Below are positions 1 through 6,687 of a stretch of 6,687 nt of DNA, one piece after another. The translations under genes were made by a program, and so were the position numbers. The DNA lies in contig PLEA01000296.1 of assembly GCA_003136335.1 (NCBI GenBank), positions 1-6,687 on the forward strand, read 5' to 3'. The DNA comes from Acidobacteriaceae bacterium. GTDB lineage: Bacteria > Acidobacteriota > Terriglobia > Terriglobales > SbA1. The notes beneath the pieces were generated by a model. It searched no databases, was not told the DNA's origin, and saw nothing but the letters and a program-made list of their open reading frames with translations. Each line of letters begins with the position of its first letter. Position 1 is the stretch's first letter.

Positions 1-305
1 CCCATGGCGCGGCGCACCCAGGCGTAGTAGCCGCCTTCGTAAGGCAGCGCGCTCGAAAGCTCGCCGATCATGAAGGCGGTCGGCAGGCTCCAGAGCAGCG
101 GTGTGAGCAGCAGAATCAGGATGGCGCGGCCGTAGCCAGCGCCGTGCACGATGTCTTCCGTGCCATAGGTTCCACCCGACACCATAAAGAAGGTGGCGGC
201 GACCAATGGCCACAACGTGAGGCGGACAAATTTTTTCCGGTTGGGTACGGCGGCGAGAGGCTGGGAATTTACGAGTTGTCGACGCGGGGCGCTAGCTGTT
301 GCCAA
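1..305 (-). CDS. APC-superfamily amino acid/polyamine permease, N-terminal 101 residues (cut by window edge)
   Basis: This is the beginning of an inner-membrane permease of the amino acid-polyamine-organocation superfamily, which imports amino acids or polyamines by ion symport. After a polar, basic leader of about 29 residues comes a first membrane helix (about 30-45) interrupted by SGGTYGTED, matching the unwound Gly-rich substrate-binding stretch of TM1. A second helix follows at about 60-80, running into GELSSALPYEGGYYAWV (81-97), the conserved (A/G)EL-P-GG-Y-W motif after TM2. The SGG-(P/T)-(Y/F)G-xED pattern recalls plant LAT/PUT polyamine transporters and their bacterial relatives; substrate is inferred only. 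The start is set by an in-frame TAG at 311-309: TTG at 305-303 is the first possible initiator, with no ATG or GTG before the first helix. A GAGGAAG Shine-Dalgarno lies about 9 bases upstream. The gene continues beyond base 1. Confidence 0.85.
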   Translation of the reverse strand, partial: MATASAPRRQLVNSQPLAAVPNRKKFVRLTLWPLVAATFFMVSGGTYGTEDIVHGAGYGRAILILLLTPLLWSLPTAFMIGELSSALPYEGGYYAWVRRAM

Positions 306-370
306 TTTCTATGTCTTCCTCCTCAAGCGACTCACTCTCACCACCGCGTCTCCCTTGACGTCTCGCGGCT

Positions 371-393
371 CCCGGGTAAGAGCGATTCCCGGG
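371..393. repeat. Inverted repeat with CCCGGG arms in the permease leader
   Basis: CCCGGGTAA (371-379) and ATTCCCGGG (385-393) form an inverted repeat with a perfect 6-bp GC core and two mismatches in the inner three positions. It lies about 65 bases upstream of the permease start, in the 238-base gap 306-543, which holds no gene I can support. It might be a leader hairpin or an operator. Neither arm is followed by a T-run on either strand, so it is not a convincing intrinsic terminator. I saw no convincing -35/-10 pair in this gap. Confidence 0.4.
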
Positions 394-543
394 CATTTCG
401 GCGAAGTTAGTTCGCAGGTTTGAGATTACGGGAAATTTCCACAGATGCAAGATTTTTTTGAATGTTTTTTAAGAGATTTGGAAGCGACCGGCGTGGTACG
501 GAGGTAATCGAGTGCCGAGTTGCGAAGAAAGTGTACGAGAGCT

Positions 544-825
544 TCACTCAGTGGGAGGGCCGCCCAGTCGGGTTCGGCACACCTTCCAGCAGACGACGCC
601 GCCAACGACGATTCCGAAATAGAAGCCAGAGAATAGACCAACGATCGGCAGCCACGCTTGGCTCTCTCCCAGGCGGCGCCATCCCGTGTACGAAGCCAAA
701 AACGAGTTCATAAACCCGAGCAGGCACGACGCGGCGGCGGTGGCAACAGTTGCGCCTGCGCCCGCCGCCAGTCCGAAGAGGACGACGCCGACTTTCTGCG
801 GCGCGCTCAGAGGTATGGCGTACAT
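544..825 (-). CDS. Small two-helix membrane protein, unknown function (93 aa)
   Basis: I do not recognise this as a named family. The 93-residue product has two clear hydrophobic segments: about residues 11-38, rich in Gly/Ala/Val, and about 58-80, Gly/Val/Phe-rich and ending in a Cys-Trp-Lys-Val-Cys sequence. A polar Trp-Arg-Arg loop (about 46-57) separates them, and the tail is short and basic. This predicts a small helical-hairpin inner-membrane protein. The ATG at 825-823 is the only usable start, since the frame is open back to a TAA around 908 but contains no ATG, GTG or TTG upstream. There is no good Shine-Dalgarno. It lies 91 bases downstream of dnaJ on the same strand, so it could be read through from the chaperone genes. 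The composition of the hydrophobic segments argues for a real gene, but with no recognised relatives this remains moderate. Confidence 0.6.
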   Translation of the reverse strand: MYAIPLSAPQKVGVVLFGLAAGAGATVATAAASCLLGFMNSFLASYTGWRRLGESQAWLPIVGLFSGFYFGIVVGGVVCWKVCRTRLGGPPTE

Positions 826-878
826 GAGGAGATGGTGTCGTAGGTGGCTGGCAAGGTCAAGTGCCCATCGGGAAACGG

Positions 879-905
879 CCTCAGTGATCCTCGGTGTCCT
901 CCGTG
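879..905. repeat. Triple short direct repeat, core CCTC(A/G/C)GTG
   Basis: The core CCTCNGTG occurs three times in a row, at 879-886, 889-896 and 898-905, with spacings of 10 and 9 bases. On the minus strand it reads as CAC(G/C/T)GAGG. It sits in the gap between dnaJ and the 93-residue gene. From memory, short intergenic runs of CACGGAGG-like units recur in acidobacterial and some other soil-bacterial genomes; I infer this is one of them. It could equally be a repeated protein-binding site. Confidence 0.6.
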
Positions 906-916
906 GTTAAGGCCTT

Positions 917-2161
917 CTACACCTTGCTCCACAACTCCGCGCGCGGGTCGTCGGGGTTCAGCTTGGCCAACTCGCGCAGCAGCTCTTTCGTCCGCTCGTC
1001 GCGCGGCATGGATACTGTGATGGTGATTTCGACGATCTCATCCCCGCGCGCGCCTTCCTTTGTTGCCGAAGGCACGCCCTTTTCCCGCAGCCGCAGCTTC
1101 TGGCCTGACTGCGTCCCCGGGGGAATTTTCAGCAGCGCTCGCCCGTCAATCGTGGGCACTTCGATCTTTGCGCCCAGCGCGGCCTCGGTGGCGCTCACCG
1201 GCACGGTCAGGTAGATGTCATCCCCGTCGCGCCGGAATACCGGATGCTCCTCGGTTCGGATGATCACATAGAGATCGCCCGGCGCCCCTCCGTGAGCCCC
1301 GGCGTTGCCCTTGCCTGGAATGCGAATGCGCTGTCCATCGCGCGTACCGGCCTTGGTGCGCACTTCGAGCGGCTCCGTTTTTGCGACGGTGCCTTCGCCA
1401 TGGCAGGTGGGACAGGTCGTGAGATTTTTGCCTGTACCGTGGCACCGCGGACACTGGACGTTGAACTTCATTCGTCCACCGGTCTGCGTGATCTGGCCCG
1501 TCCCGTTGCATTCCGGACATTTGCCCGGAGCCTCCAGCGAACCCTGCCCGCGACAATTGGAGCAAACGTCGTGGCGCGAAACATTCAGACGCATCACGCC
1601 GCCGCGGATCGCGGTCCAGAAAGGAACGTTGACTTGATATTCGAGATCGGTGCCGGGCTCGGGACCTACGTCGGCCGCCGCCGCTCCGCGCCCTCCGCCG
1701 AAGATTCCTCCGAAGATGTCGCGGAAGCTGCCGCCGCCTCCTCCACCGCCGGTCTTGCGTCCACGCCCCGCGCTGTCGACCAAGTCGGAAAAATCGAACC
1801 CGCCAAAATCGAAGGGAACGCCTTGTCCCCCGTCCTGCGTCCCGCCGGGGAAGCCGCCAGGAAATCCGCTGCTGCCTCCCGAAGCGCCGCCCGCGCGCGC
1901 ATAGGCCTCCGCCGTCGCTGGATCAATGTTGTCGGAGTAGAACCCAACCTGGTCGTAGATTTTGCGTTTCTTGGGATCGCTGAGAACTTCGTTGGCTTCG
2001 GAAAGAGACTTGAACTTCTCTTCGGCCGACTTGTCCCCGGGATTGACGTCAGGATGGTACTTGCGCGCCAGCTTGCGGAACGCCTTGCGGATCTCGTCGG
2101 CCGAGGCCGATTTCTTCACGCCGAGAATTTCGTAGTAGTCCTTTTTGGTGGTAGTCGCCAT
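917..2161 (-). CDS. dnaJ: Class A (type I) J-protein chaperone DnaJ
   Basis: Cytoplasmic Hsp40 co-chaperone that binds unfolded proteins, hands them to DnaK and stimulates its ATPase. The 414 residues show the full class A layout. The J domain spans about 8-72 with HPD at 36-38. A Gly/Phe-rich linker runs about 91-160, including a poly-Gly run. The zinc-binding domain has four CxxCxGxG motifs, with cysteines at 200/203, 215/218, 237/240 and 250/253, all intact. Two C-terminal beta-sandwich substrate domains and a short dimerisation tail complete it. It is about 40 residues longer than E. coli DnaJ, largely from the extended region between the J and zinc domains, so it is a full-function DnaJ and not a CbpA-type protein. 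The ATG at 2161-2159 gives the usual [15 protein letters not shown] start but lacks a visible Shine-Dalgarno. It follows the 59-codon gene by 38 bases and is probably cotranscribed with dnaK. Confidence 0.97.
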   Translation of the reverse strand: MATTTKKDYYEILGVKKSASADEIRKAFRKLARKYHPDVNPGDKSAEEKFKSLSEANEVLSDPKKRKIYDQVGFYSDNIDPATAEAYARAGGASGGSSGFPGGFPGGTQDGGQGVPFDFGGFDFSDLVDSAGRGRKTGGGGGGGSFRDIFGGIFGGGRGAAAADVGPEPGTDLEYQVNVPFWTAIRGGVMRLNVSRHDVCSNCRGQGSLEAPGKCPECNGTGQITQTGGRMKFNVQCPRCHGTGKNLTTCPTCHGEGTVAKTEPLEVRTKAGTRDGQRIRIPGKGNAGAHGGAPGDLYVIIRTEEHPVFRRDGDDIYLTVPVSATEAALGAKIEVPTIDGRALLKIPPGTQSGQKLRLREKGVPSATKEGARGDEIVEITITVSMPRDERTKELLRELAKLNPDDPRAELWSKV

Positions 2162-2199
2162 GGAACGCCATGTGAAATCGGATCACACATCAGCCGAGT

Positions 2200-2379
2200 C
2201 TAGTTCGGAATCCTGCGCTTTTTATCTTCTACTACGACTGCGAAATTCTTGAACTCGGGCACGTCCTCGTAGACCGGGACTGGCCGCGCTCCCGTATCAG
2301 TCGACACAAACACGAGCCATCGCCTCTCGTCCTCGGCAAGGCTCAAAAAATAAGTTTCCCCATTGACCTGAAAATCCAT
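2200..2379 (-). CDS. Small conserved-looking protein between dnaK and dnaJ (59 aa)
   Basis: A complete 59-codon gene with ATG at 2379-2377 and TAG at 2202-2200. A strong purine-rich ribosome site GAGGGGG (2393-2387) sits 7 bases before the ATG. The product begins MDFQVNGETYFLSLAEDERR, then WLVFVSTDTGARPVPVYED, and ends with a basic KKRRIPN tail. Alternating hydrophobic and polar residues suggest a small beta-rich soluble protein; there is no signal peptide or membrane segment. I recall similar short proteins starting M-(D/E)-F-Q-V-N-G-(K/E)-T-Y-F in Acidobacteria, with no known function. It lies 100 bases after dnaK and 38 bases before dnaJ, co-directional with both. That position is where grpE is found in some dnaK operons, but nothing in the sequence resembles GrpE, which is a long coiled coil. 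Confidence 0.8.
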   Translation of the reverse strand: MDFQVNGETYFLSLAEDERRWLVFVSTDTGARPVPVYEDVPEFKNFAVVVEDKKRRIPN

Positions 2380-2401
2380 TCGATCCCCCCCTCAAAAGCC
2401 A

Positions 2402-2465
2402 GCCACGGATCACACGGATCTCCACGGATGATCTTGATTCGTGTAGATCCGCGAGAATCCGTGGC
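2402..2465. repeat. Imperfect palindromic intergenic repeat between dnaK and the 59-aa gene
   Basis: Outer arms GCCACGGAT (2402-2410) and ATCCGTGGC (2457-2465) are perfect inverted repeats. Inner arms CACGGATCT (2413-2421) and AGATCCGCG (2445-2453) pair at 8 of 9 positions, leaving a central loop of about 23 bases. The CACGGAT unit also recurs inside the left half, at 2404-2410, 2413-2419 and 2423-2429. It begins 14 bases after the dnaK stop codon. There is no T-run on the minus strand after it, so it is more likely a dispersed REP-like element or mRNA-stabilising hairpin than an intrinsic terminator. It could lower expression of the downstream genes relative to dnaK. Confidence 0.75.
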
Positions 2466-2479
2466 CAATTCGCTCGTCG

Positions 2480-4417
<1,938 letters not shown>

Positions 4418-4425
4418 AAAACGCT

Positions 4426-4431
4426 CCTCCT
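4426..4431 (-). promoter_or_regulatory. Shine-Dalgarno of dnaK
   Basis: A perfect AGGAGG on the minus strand, 8 bases before the dnaK ATG. It confirms the start and suggests high translation. It is the clearest ribosome site in the window; dnaJ and the 93-residue gene have none comparable. Confidence 0.92.
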
Positions 4432-4482
4432 GAACTTGATAAGTGCTTTAAAATCAATGCCAAGATGATTGCGCCAAGCCCC

Positions 4483-4511
4483 ATGCTAAGACTTGAGTGC
4501 ATCGTTGTCAA
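4483..4511 (-). promoter_or_regulatory. Housekeeping (sigma-70 type) promoter of dnaK
   Basis: On the minus strand a perfect TTGACA (4511-4506) is followed by a 17-base spacer and TAGCAT (4488-4483), which matches TATAAT at four of six positions including the first T-A and last A-T. Transcription would start near 4476, giving a leader of about 58 bases before the dnaK ATG. I saw no E. coli-type sigma-32 promoter and no CIRCE element. This implies control by repression at a housekeeping promoter and fits the overlapping HAIR-like element. Confidence 0.72.
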
Positions 4512-4512
4512 T
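4492..4512. promoter_or_regulatory. HAIR-like inverted repeat: candidate HspR operator of dnaK
   Basis: The HspR-associated inverted repeat (HAIR) is CTTGAGT-N7-ACTCAAG. Here the plus strand has CTTGAGT (4492-4498), seven bases (4499-4505), then TGTCAAT (4506-4512). The first half-site is a 7/7 match, the second keeps 4/7, and the spacing is exactly seven. The degenerate half coincides with the TTGACA -35 box and the perfect half lies in the spacer, a position where a bound repressor would block RNA polymerase. HspR is a MerR-family repressor that uses DnaK as co-repressor in actinobacteria. No hspR gene is in the window, so the assignment rests on the site alone. Confidence 0.5.
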
Positions 4513-4575
4513 CTTTTAGATGTCTTAGCGATAGAAGAGGATGCGAAGGATTTTTTCTGCTTTTTTGGGTGTGTG

Positions 4576-4616
4576 GGTCCGGGTCTCCGACCCGGACCGG
4601 CCGAGCGAAGCTCGGC
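4576..4616. repeat. Two adjacent perfect GC-rich hairpins
   Basis: Hairpin 1 has 10-bp arms, GGTCCGGGTC (4576-4585) and GACCCGGACC (4589-4598), around a 3-base loop. Hairpin 2 has 7-bp arms, GCCGAGC (4600-4606) and GCTCGGC (4610-4616), around GAA. Both stems are perfect and separated by one base. Reading the minus strand, they begin 18 bases after the stop of the VWFA-like fragment and lie upstream of the dnaK promoter. They could act as a transcription barrier insulating dnaK, but an A-run rather than a T-run follows on that strand. On the plus strand a T-rich stretch (4552-4566) precedes them. A dispersed REP-like palindromic element is the best guess. Confidence 0.75.
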
Positions 4617-4633
4617 TAGCTTTGTGGCGAGCG

Positions 4634-4807
4634 CTACTTTTGGACTGCCCTGTCAGAGACTTGCAAAGGAATTTCAATCGAGCCAATCCGGTCAGTCGAC
4701 AGATCATGGACTCCGATGCGGAGATAGACCTCGCCGGTAGGAACGTCTATCTCCTGATGCCGGGGCAGGCCGGTCTGCATAATCCGGTCATATTGAGCGG
4801 ACTGTAA
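4634..4807 (-). pseudogene. Orphan C-terminal fragment of a VWFA-related protein
   Basis: This frame encodes 57 residues before TAG at 4636-4634 and has no start codon or ribosome site at its beginning. The translation includes SAQYDRIMQTGLPRHQEIDV, then PTGEVYLRIGVHDLSTDRIG and SIEIPLQV. The pattern GLPxxxxIDxPxGxxxLRIGVHDxxSxRIGxxEIPL is what I know from the C-termini of acidobacterial VWFA-related (TIGR03436-type) exported proteins. The VWA domain itself is absent. The reading frame touches and overlaps the end of the neighbouring 143-residue ORF (4788-5219) in a different frame. It is best read as the leftover 3' end of a deleted gene, or as the downstream part of a frameshifted fusion. 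Identification is by pattern recall, not by search. Confidence 0.6.
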
Positions 4808-5219
4808 CCAGCAGATCGCAGATGTGCTTCTGCGGGCTGCAGTTATAGAGCGTGCGCTGCTTCGGATCAGCGATCTGAATCCAATTCATCCAGGACTTGA
4901 CGTTCGAGTTCTTGGGCACTAATAGCCAGCGTTCCTCGTAGATGCGTCCTTGCCCGTCCCTCGCAATGTGGCGCTCATTGACGAATGTCATGGTGGCACC
5001 GTCGGCGGTATATTTGGTCGCTTCGGTGTCCAGCGCAGCGGTGAAGGGCGCATGCGGAATTGGCGGAATGACGATACTCTCCAGGACTTCTCGCACCCCT
5101 CCATCCTGCGCCGCCGGACGCGAATGCTGCTGCTGAGCCTCTGGAGCCTGCGCCACGCACGGCAGGCTGAGTCGTAAGAGCATTCCCGCGATCGAAATTC
5201 CGGCGATCGAGATTCGCAC
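4788..5219 (-). CDS. Exported protein of unknown function, probably C-terminally truncated (143 aa)
   Basis: The product opens with a Sec-type signal peptide, basic then hydrophobic, with likely cleavage after VAQA (about residue 25). A Gln/Ala/Pro-rich stretch follows, then a beta-rich body with PFTAALDTEATKYTADGATM (57-76), FVNERHIARDGQGRIYEERW (78-97) and an NWIQIADPKQRTLYNC segment. The layout 'PFTAxxxTExxxxxxDGxxxxxxNxRxIARDxxGRIYxExR' resembles acidobacterial hypothetical periplasmic proteins. As I recall, these continue well beyond the NC...ICD motif, whereas here the frame ends 9 residues after CDLL with an unrelated VTVRSI tail. So the gene is probably truncated or frameshifted at about 4808. 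The start is uncertain: GTG at 5219 gives the best signal peptide but is 21 bases from the nearest AAGGAA; a CTG at 5234-5232 is at ideal spacing; ATG at 5183 would destroy the signal peptide. Confidence 0.6.
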   Translation of the reverse strand: MRISIAGISIAGMLLRLSLPCVAQAPEAQQQHSRPAAQDGGVREVLESIVIPPIPHAPFTAALDTEATKYTADGATMTFVNERHIARDGQGRIYEERWLLVPKNSNVKSWMNWIQIADPKQRTLYNCSPQKHICDLLVTVRSI

Positions 5220-5229
5220 GATCGAAGTT
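5185..5229 (-). repeat. Three tandem 15-bp repeats at the gene start
   Basis: Units on the minus strand are AACTTCGATCGTGCG (5229-5215), AATCTCGATCGCCGG (5214-5200) and AATTTCGATCGCGGG (5199-5185). TCGATCG is invariant in every copy. Being a multiple of three, the repeat keeps frame and encodes the duplicated ISIAG-ISIAG in the signal peptide of the 143-residue protein. Copy number could change by slippage without shifting frame. Confidence 0.85.
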
Positions 5230-5231
5230 CG

Positions 5232-5253
5232 CAGCGGTAATTCCTTTCCGCTG
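5232..5253 (-). promoter_or_regulatory. Hairpin presenting a Shine-Dalgarno in its loop
   Basis: CAGCGG (5253-5248 on the minus strand) and CCGCTG (5237-5232) form a perfect 6-bp stem around the 10-base loop AAAGGAATTA, which contains the likely ribosome site AAGGAA (5246-5241). It immediately precedes the tandem repeats at the start of the 143-residue gene. The stem covers a CTG codon at 5234-5232 in that gene's frame, so the structure could influence initiation. It may be chance. Confidence 0.4.
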
Positions 5254-5312
5254 ATAGAGTGCTATTTCGGACTGCGGGCCCGCGTCAACGCTGTCCCATC
5301 GGGCGATGCAAC

Positions 5313-6687
5313 TCAGTCTGTTTTGACGATCCACAAGGGCTCCCCGCCCAGCGAGTGGTAGAACCCCCATCCCGCCAGCGCCACCACGCTGAGCAATGCA
5401 AAGATAGAGGTTGTCATGTACCACGCCGAGAAGTCGGCGGAGAAAGGCACGTTGTCCATCAGATCGATGGTGAAGATCGCGCAGGCCAGAGGGACAAACC
5501 CGAAGCGCAGGACAATTAGCACGGCAATGGCATAGACGAGAATCTGCGTGGGCAACTCCACCGCCATGTAGGTGCTGCTCAGCCCGCGCGGCAGCGCGAG
5601 GATGGCGACAAAGACAACGGCTGCAATCCACTCCTTGCGCAGCAGAACCTTCAGCCCAAACAGCACAAAAAAGAAAATCAGCGTGGTTTGAATCGACTGC
5701 GGCCATTGCCGCAACCATGCTCCCATCGCCTCGCGGCCTCCCATCAGGCCTTCGGTCGCAAAGAGGAAGGGTGCCGCTCCCATGCGCATCATGGGGATGG
5801 AGCGAAGCTGGAAAATGAGAATCCAAACCACCCCCAGAACCACGCCGAAAAGAATGTCGCGGCCCACCAGCGGATCGCGCCCTTGCCCCGATAGCAGCCG
5901 GCTCCAGGAAATAATGGTCTGTGGCCAGTGACGCCTCACCCACGGTTCCACCGCCATGTATAGCATCCAGGTCACGCCCGAAACGAACAACCCGGTGCTG
6001 ATCGCGATAATACAAAGGCCGATGGTGTCGCCGATGGTTGCAAAGTGGCTGCGGCACAAAAACAAACCCATCTCCATCGCAAACATCACCAGCGCCAGGC
6101 GGAGAGCTCCTTCTCGATCGCCTCTTCCCCGGCGGTAGTTCCATCGTGCAAGAAACCCCGATCCCACCAACAGCGTACACAGCAAGAGCAGCCCGAAAAT
6201 TTTTCCGATCCACTGTCCGATGGTTTTCTTCTCCGTGCTCTTCTCACGCTCGGGCTTGGTCCAGCTACCGATGAGAGAAAAGAAAACCGGCTTGCCCTGA
6301 AACGCCGCTGCTTCAACCCGCAGCGGACGCGTCGTGCCCGGCCAGGTGCCAGTCCATGCCATGCGCGTGTCGGAGGCAGCCAGCGACGTCCAGGCGGGTT
6401 CCGATGGTTGTAATTTCGATGGGTCCAGGCCGGCCGCAGTGAAAAGTATGTTCCAGTCAAAGGGCGCAGCCGTGGGCGCAGTCGGTGCGGAGGCAGTTTC
6501 CTTCTTCTCCTCTTCTTTTTGTGGCGGTTGTTTTTGCGGCGGGATTGCCTGGAAATAGGTCAATCTCCCCTGCGGATCGAGCTCCAGATTGATCATGCCC
6601 GAGAGCACGGTGCGGGGATCGTCTCTGGTGACGATCCCCGGTGTCAGCAGATTGTCCAGGAAATCGCTCGCCACCAATGAATCGGGG
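5313..6687 (-). CDS. C-terminal membrane region of a Ser/Thr protein kinase-like protein (5' end outside window)
   Basis: The frame is open to the window edge, so the TTG at 6677 is probably internal and about 457 C-terminal residues are visible. Numbering from that TTG: an extracytoplasmic-type domain at about 1-150 contains SGMINLELDPQGRLTYFQAI (26-45), a Lys/Glu/Pro-rich linker (about 46-72), DWNILFTAAGLDPSKLQPSE (74-93) and PLRVEAAAFQGKPVFFSLIG (118-137). Then come about eight or nine membrane helices from about 157 to 440, with WMLYMAVEPWVRRHWPQTII (237-256) and GRDPLVGRDILFG (266-278). This arrangement matches, from memory, the tail of bacterial (mostly acidobacterial) Hanks-type kinases, whose N-terminal catalytic domain precedes a helix and this sensor-plus-multispan region. 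No kinase motif is visible here, so the kinase identity is inferred. It would sense an envelope signal and phosphorylate cytoplasmic targets. It ends at TGA 5315-5313, 93 bases before the next gene. Confidence 0.72.
   Translation of the reverse strand, partial: PDSLVASDFLDNLLTPGIVTRDDPRTVLSGMINLELDPQGRLTYFQAIPPQKQPPQKEEEKKETASAPTAPTAAPFDWNILFTAAGLDPSKLQPSEPAWTSLAASDTRMAWTGTWPGTTRPLRVEAAAFQGKPVFFSLIGSWTKPEREKSTEKKTIGQWIGKIFGLLLLCTLLVGSGFLARWNYRRGRGDREGALRLALVMFAMEMGLFLCRSHFATIGDTIGLCIIAISTGLFVSGVTWMLYMAVEPWVRRHWPQTIISWSRLLSGQGRDPLVGRDILFGVVLGVVWILIFQLRSIPMMRMGAAPFLFATEGLMGGREAMGAWLRQWPQSIQTTLIFFFVLFGLKVLLRKEWIAAVVFVAILALPRGLSSTYMAVELPTQILVYAIAVLIVLRFGFVPLACAIFTIDLMDNVPFSADFSAWYMTTSIFALLSVVALAGWGFYHSLGGEPLWIVKTD

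Noticed and set aside
427..450. Possible promoter TTGCAT-16-TAATCT ahead of the permease
   Set aside because: Only about three matches in each box and non-ideal spacing; too weak to call.
454..471. T-rich stretch after the 93-residue gene as an intrinsic terminator
   Set aside because: No stable GC stem lies immediately before a T-run on either strand, so a terminator cannot be supported.
426..641. 71-codon minus-strand frame after the 93-residue gene
   Set aside because: It overlaps the hydrophobic 93-residue gene in another frame and shows no recognisable pattern or ribosome site.
2159..2171. Second ATGGCG 10 bases upstream of the dnaJ start
   Set aside because: It is out of frame with dnaJ and its own frame has no support. 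The ATG at 2161 gives the normal DnaJ N-terminus.
1244..2203. 319-codon open frame on the plus strand opposite dnaJ
   Set aside because: Shadow of dnaJ. The Arg/Ala/Val-rich translation has no domain pattern, and the minus strand carries all DnaJ motifs.
4483..4512. CIRCE element (TTAGCACTC-N9-GAGTGCTAA) at the dnaK promoter
   Set aside because: A partial GCACTC is present, but nothing resembling the second half-site occurs after nine bases. The HAIR spacing fits much better.
4525..4707. 60-codon minus-strand frame running through the hairpins and the dnaK upstream region
   Set aside because: It crosses both hairpins, overlaps the VWFA-like fragment in another frame, has no ribosome site and has a basic, domain-free translation.
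4975..6213. 412-codon minus-strand frame overlapping the kinase tail and the 143-residue gene
   Set aside because: The translation is Arg/Gly/His-rich with no domain and overlaps two better-supported genes. It is an alternative-frame artefact of high GC.

Overview
The window looks like chromosomal DNA of an acidobacterium (Acidobacteriota, possibly the Koribacter/Terriglobia side). This is inferred from the kinds of proteins present and was not searched. The signs are the membrane tail of an acidobacterial-type serine/threonine kinase, a C-terminal piece resembling VWFA-related proteins, a short protein of a type I associate with this phylum, a didermic-type DnaK, and GC-rich coding sequence with small palindromic intergenic repeats. 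Every gene I can support lies on the minus strand, so transcription runs from high to low coordinates.

In transcription order: (1) 6687-5313 is the C-terminal part of a large membrane protein, most likely a Ser/Thr protein kinase whose catalytic domain lies beyond the window. (2) 5219-4788 is a short exported protein that appears to have lost its C-terminal half. (3) 4807-4634, in another frame and touching the previous gene, is an orphan C-terminal fragment of a VWFA-related protein. (4) 4616-4576 holds two adjacent perfect hairpins. (5) 4512-4418 is the dnaK control region, with a perfect TTGACA -35 box, a 17-bp spacer, a plausible -10, a HAIR-like (HspR-type) inverted repeat over the -35 and spacer, and a strong Shine-Dalgarno. 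(6) 4417-2480 is dnaK. (7) 2465-2402 is an imperfect palindromic repeat. (8) 2379-2200 is a 59-residue gene. (9) 2161-917 is dnaJ. (10) 905-879 is a short triple repeat. (11) 825-544 is a two-helix membrane protein. (12) 305-1 is the N-terminus of an APC-superfamily permease with a TTG start.

The functional core is the Hsp70 chaperone pair. DnaK binds unfolded polypeptides in an ATP-driven cycle and the class A J-protein DnaJ delivers substrates and stimulates the ATPase. The nucleotide exchange factor gene grpE is not in the window; a 59-codon gene sits between dnaK and dnaJ instead. I found no CRISPR array, tRNA, rRNA or intact mobile element. The most notable points are the candidate HspR-type operator on dnaK, the unannotated 59-residue gene, and the out-of-frame junction of two unrelated gene remnants upstream of dnaK.
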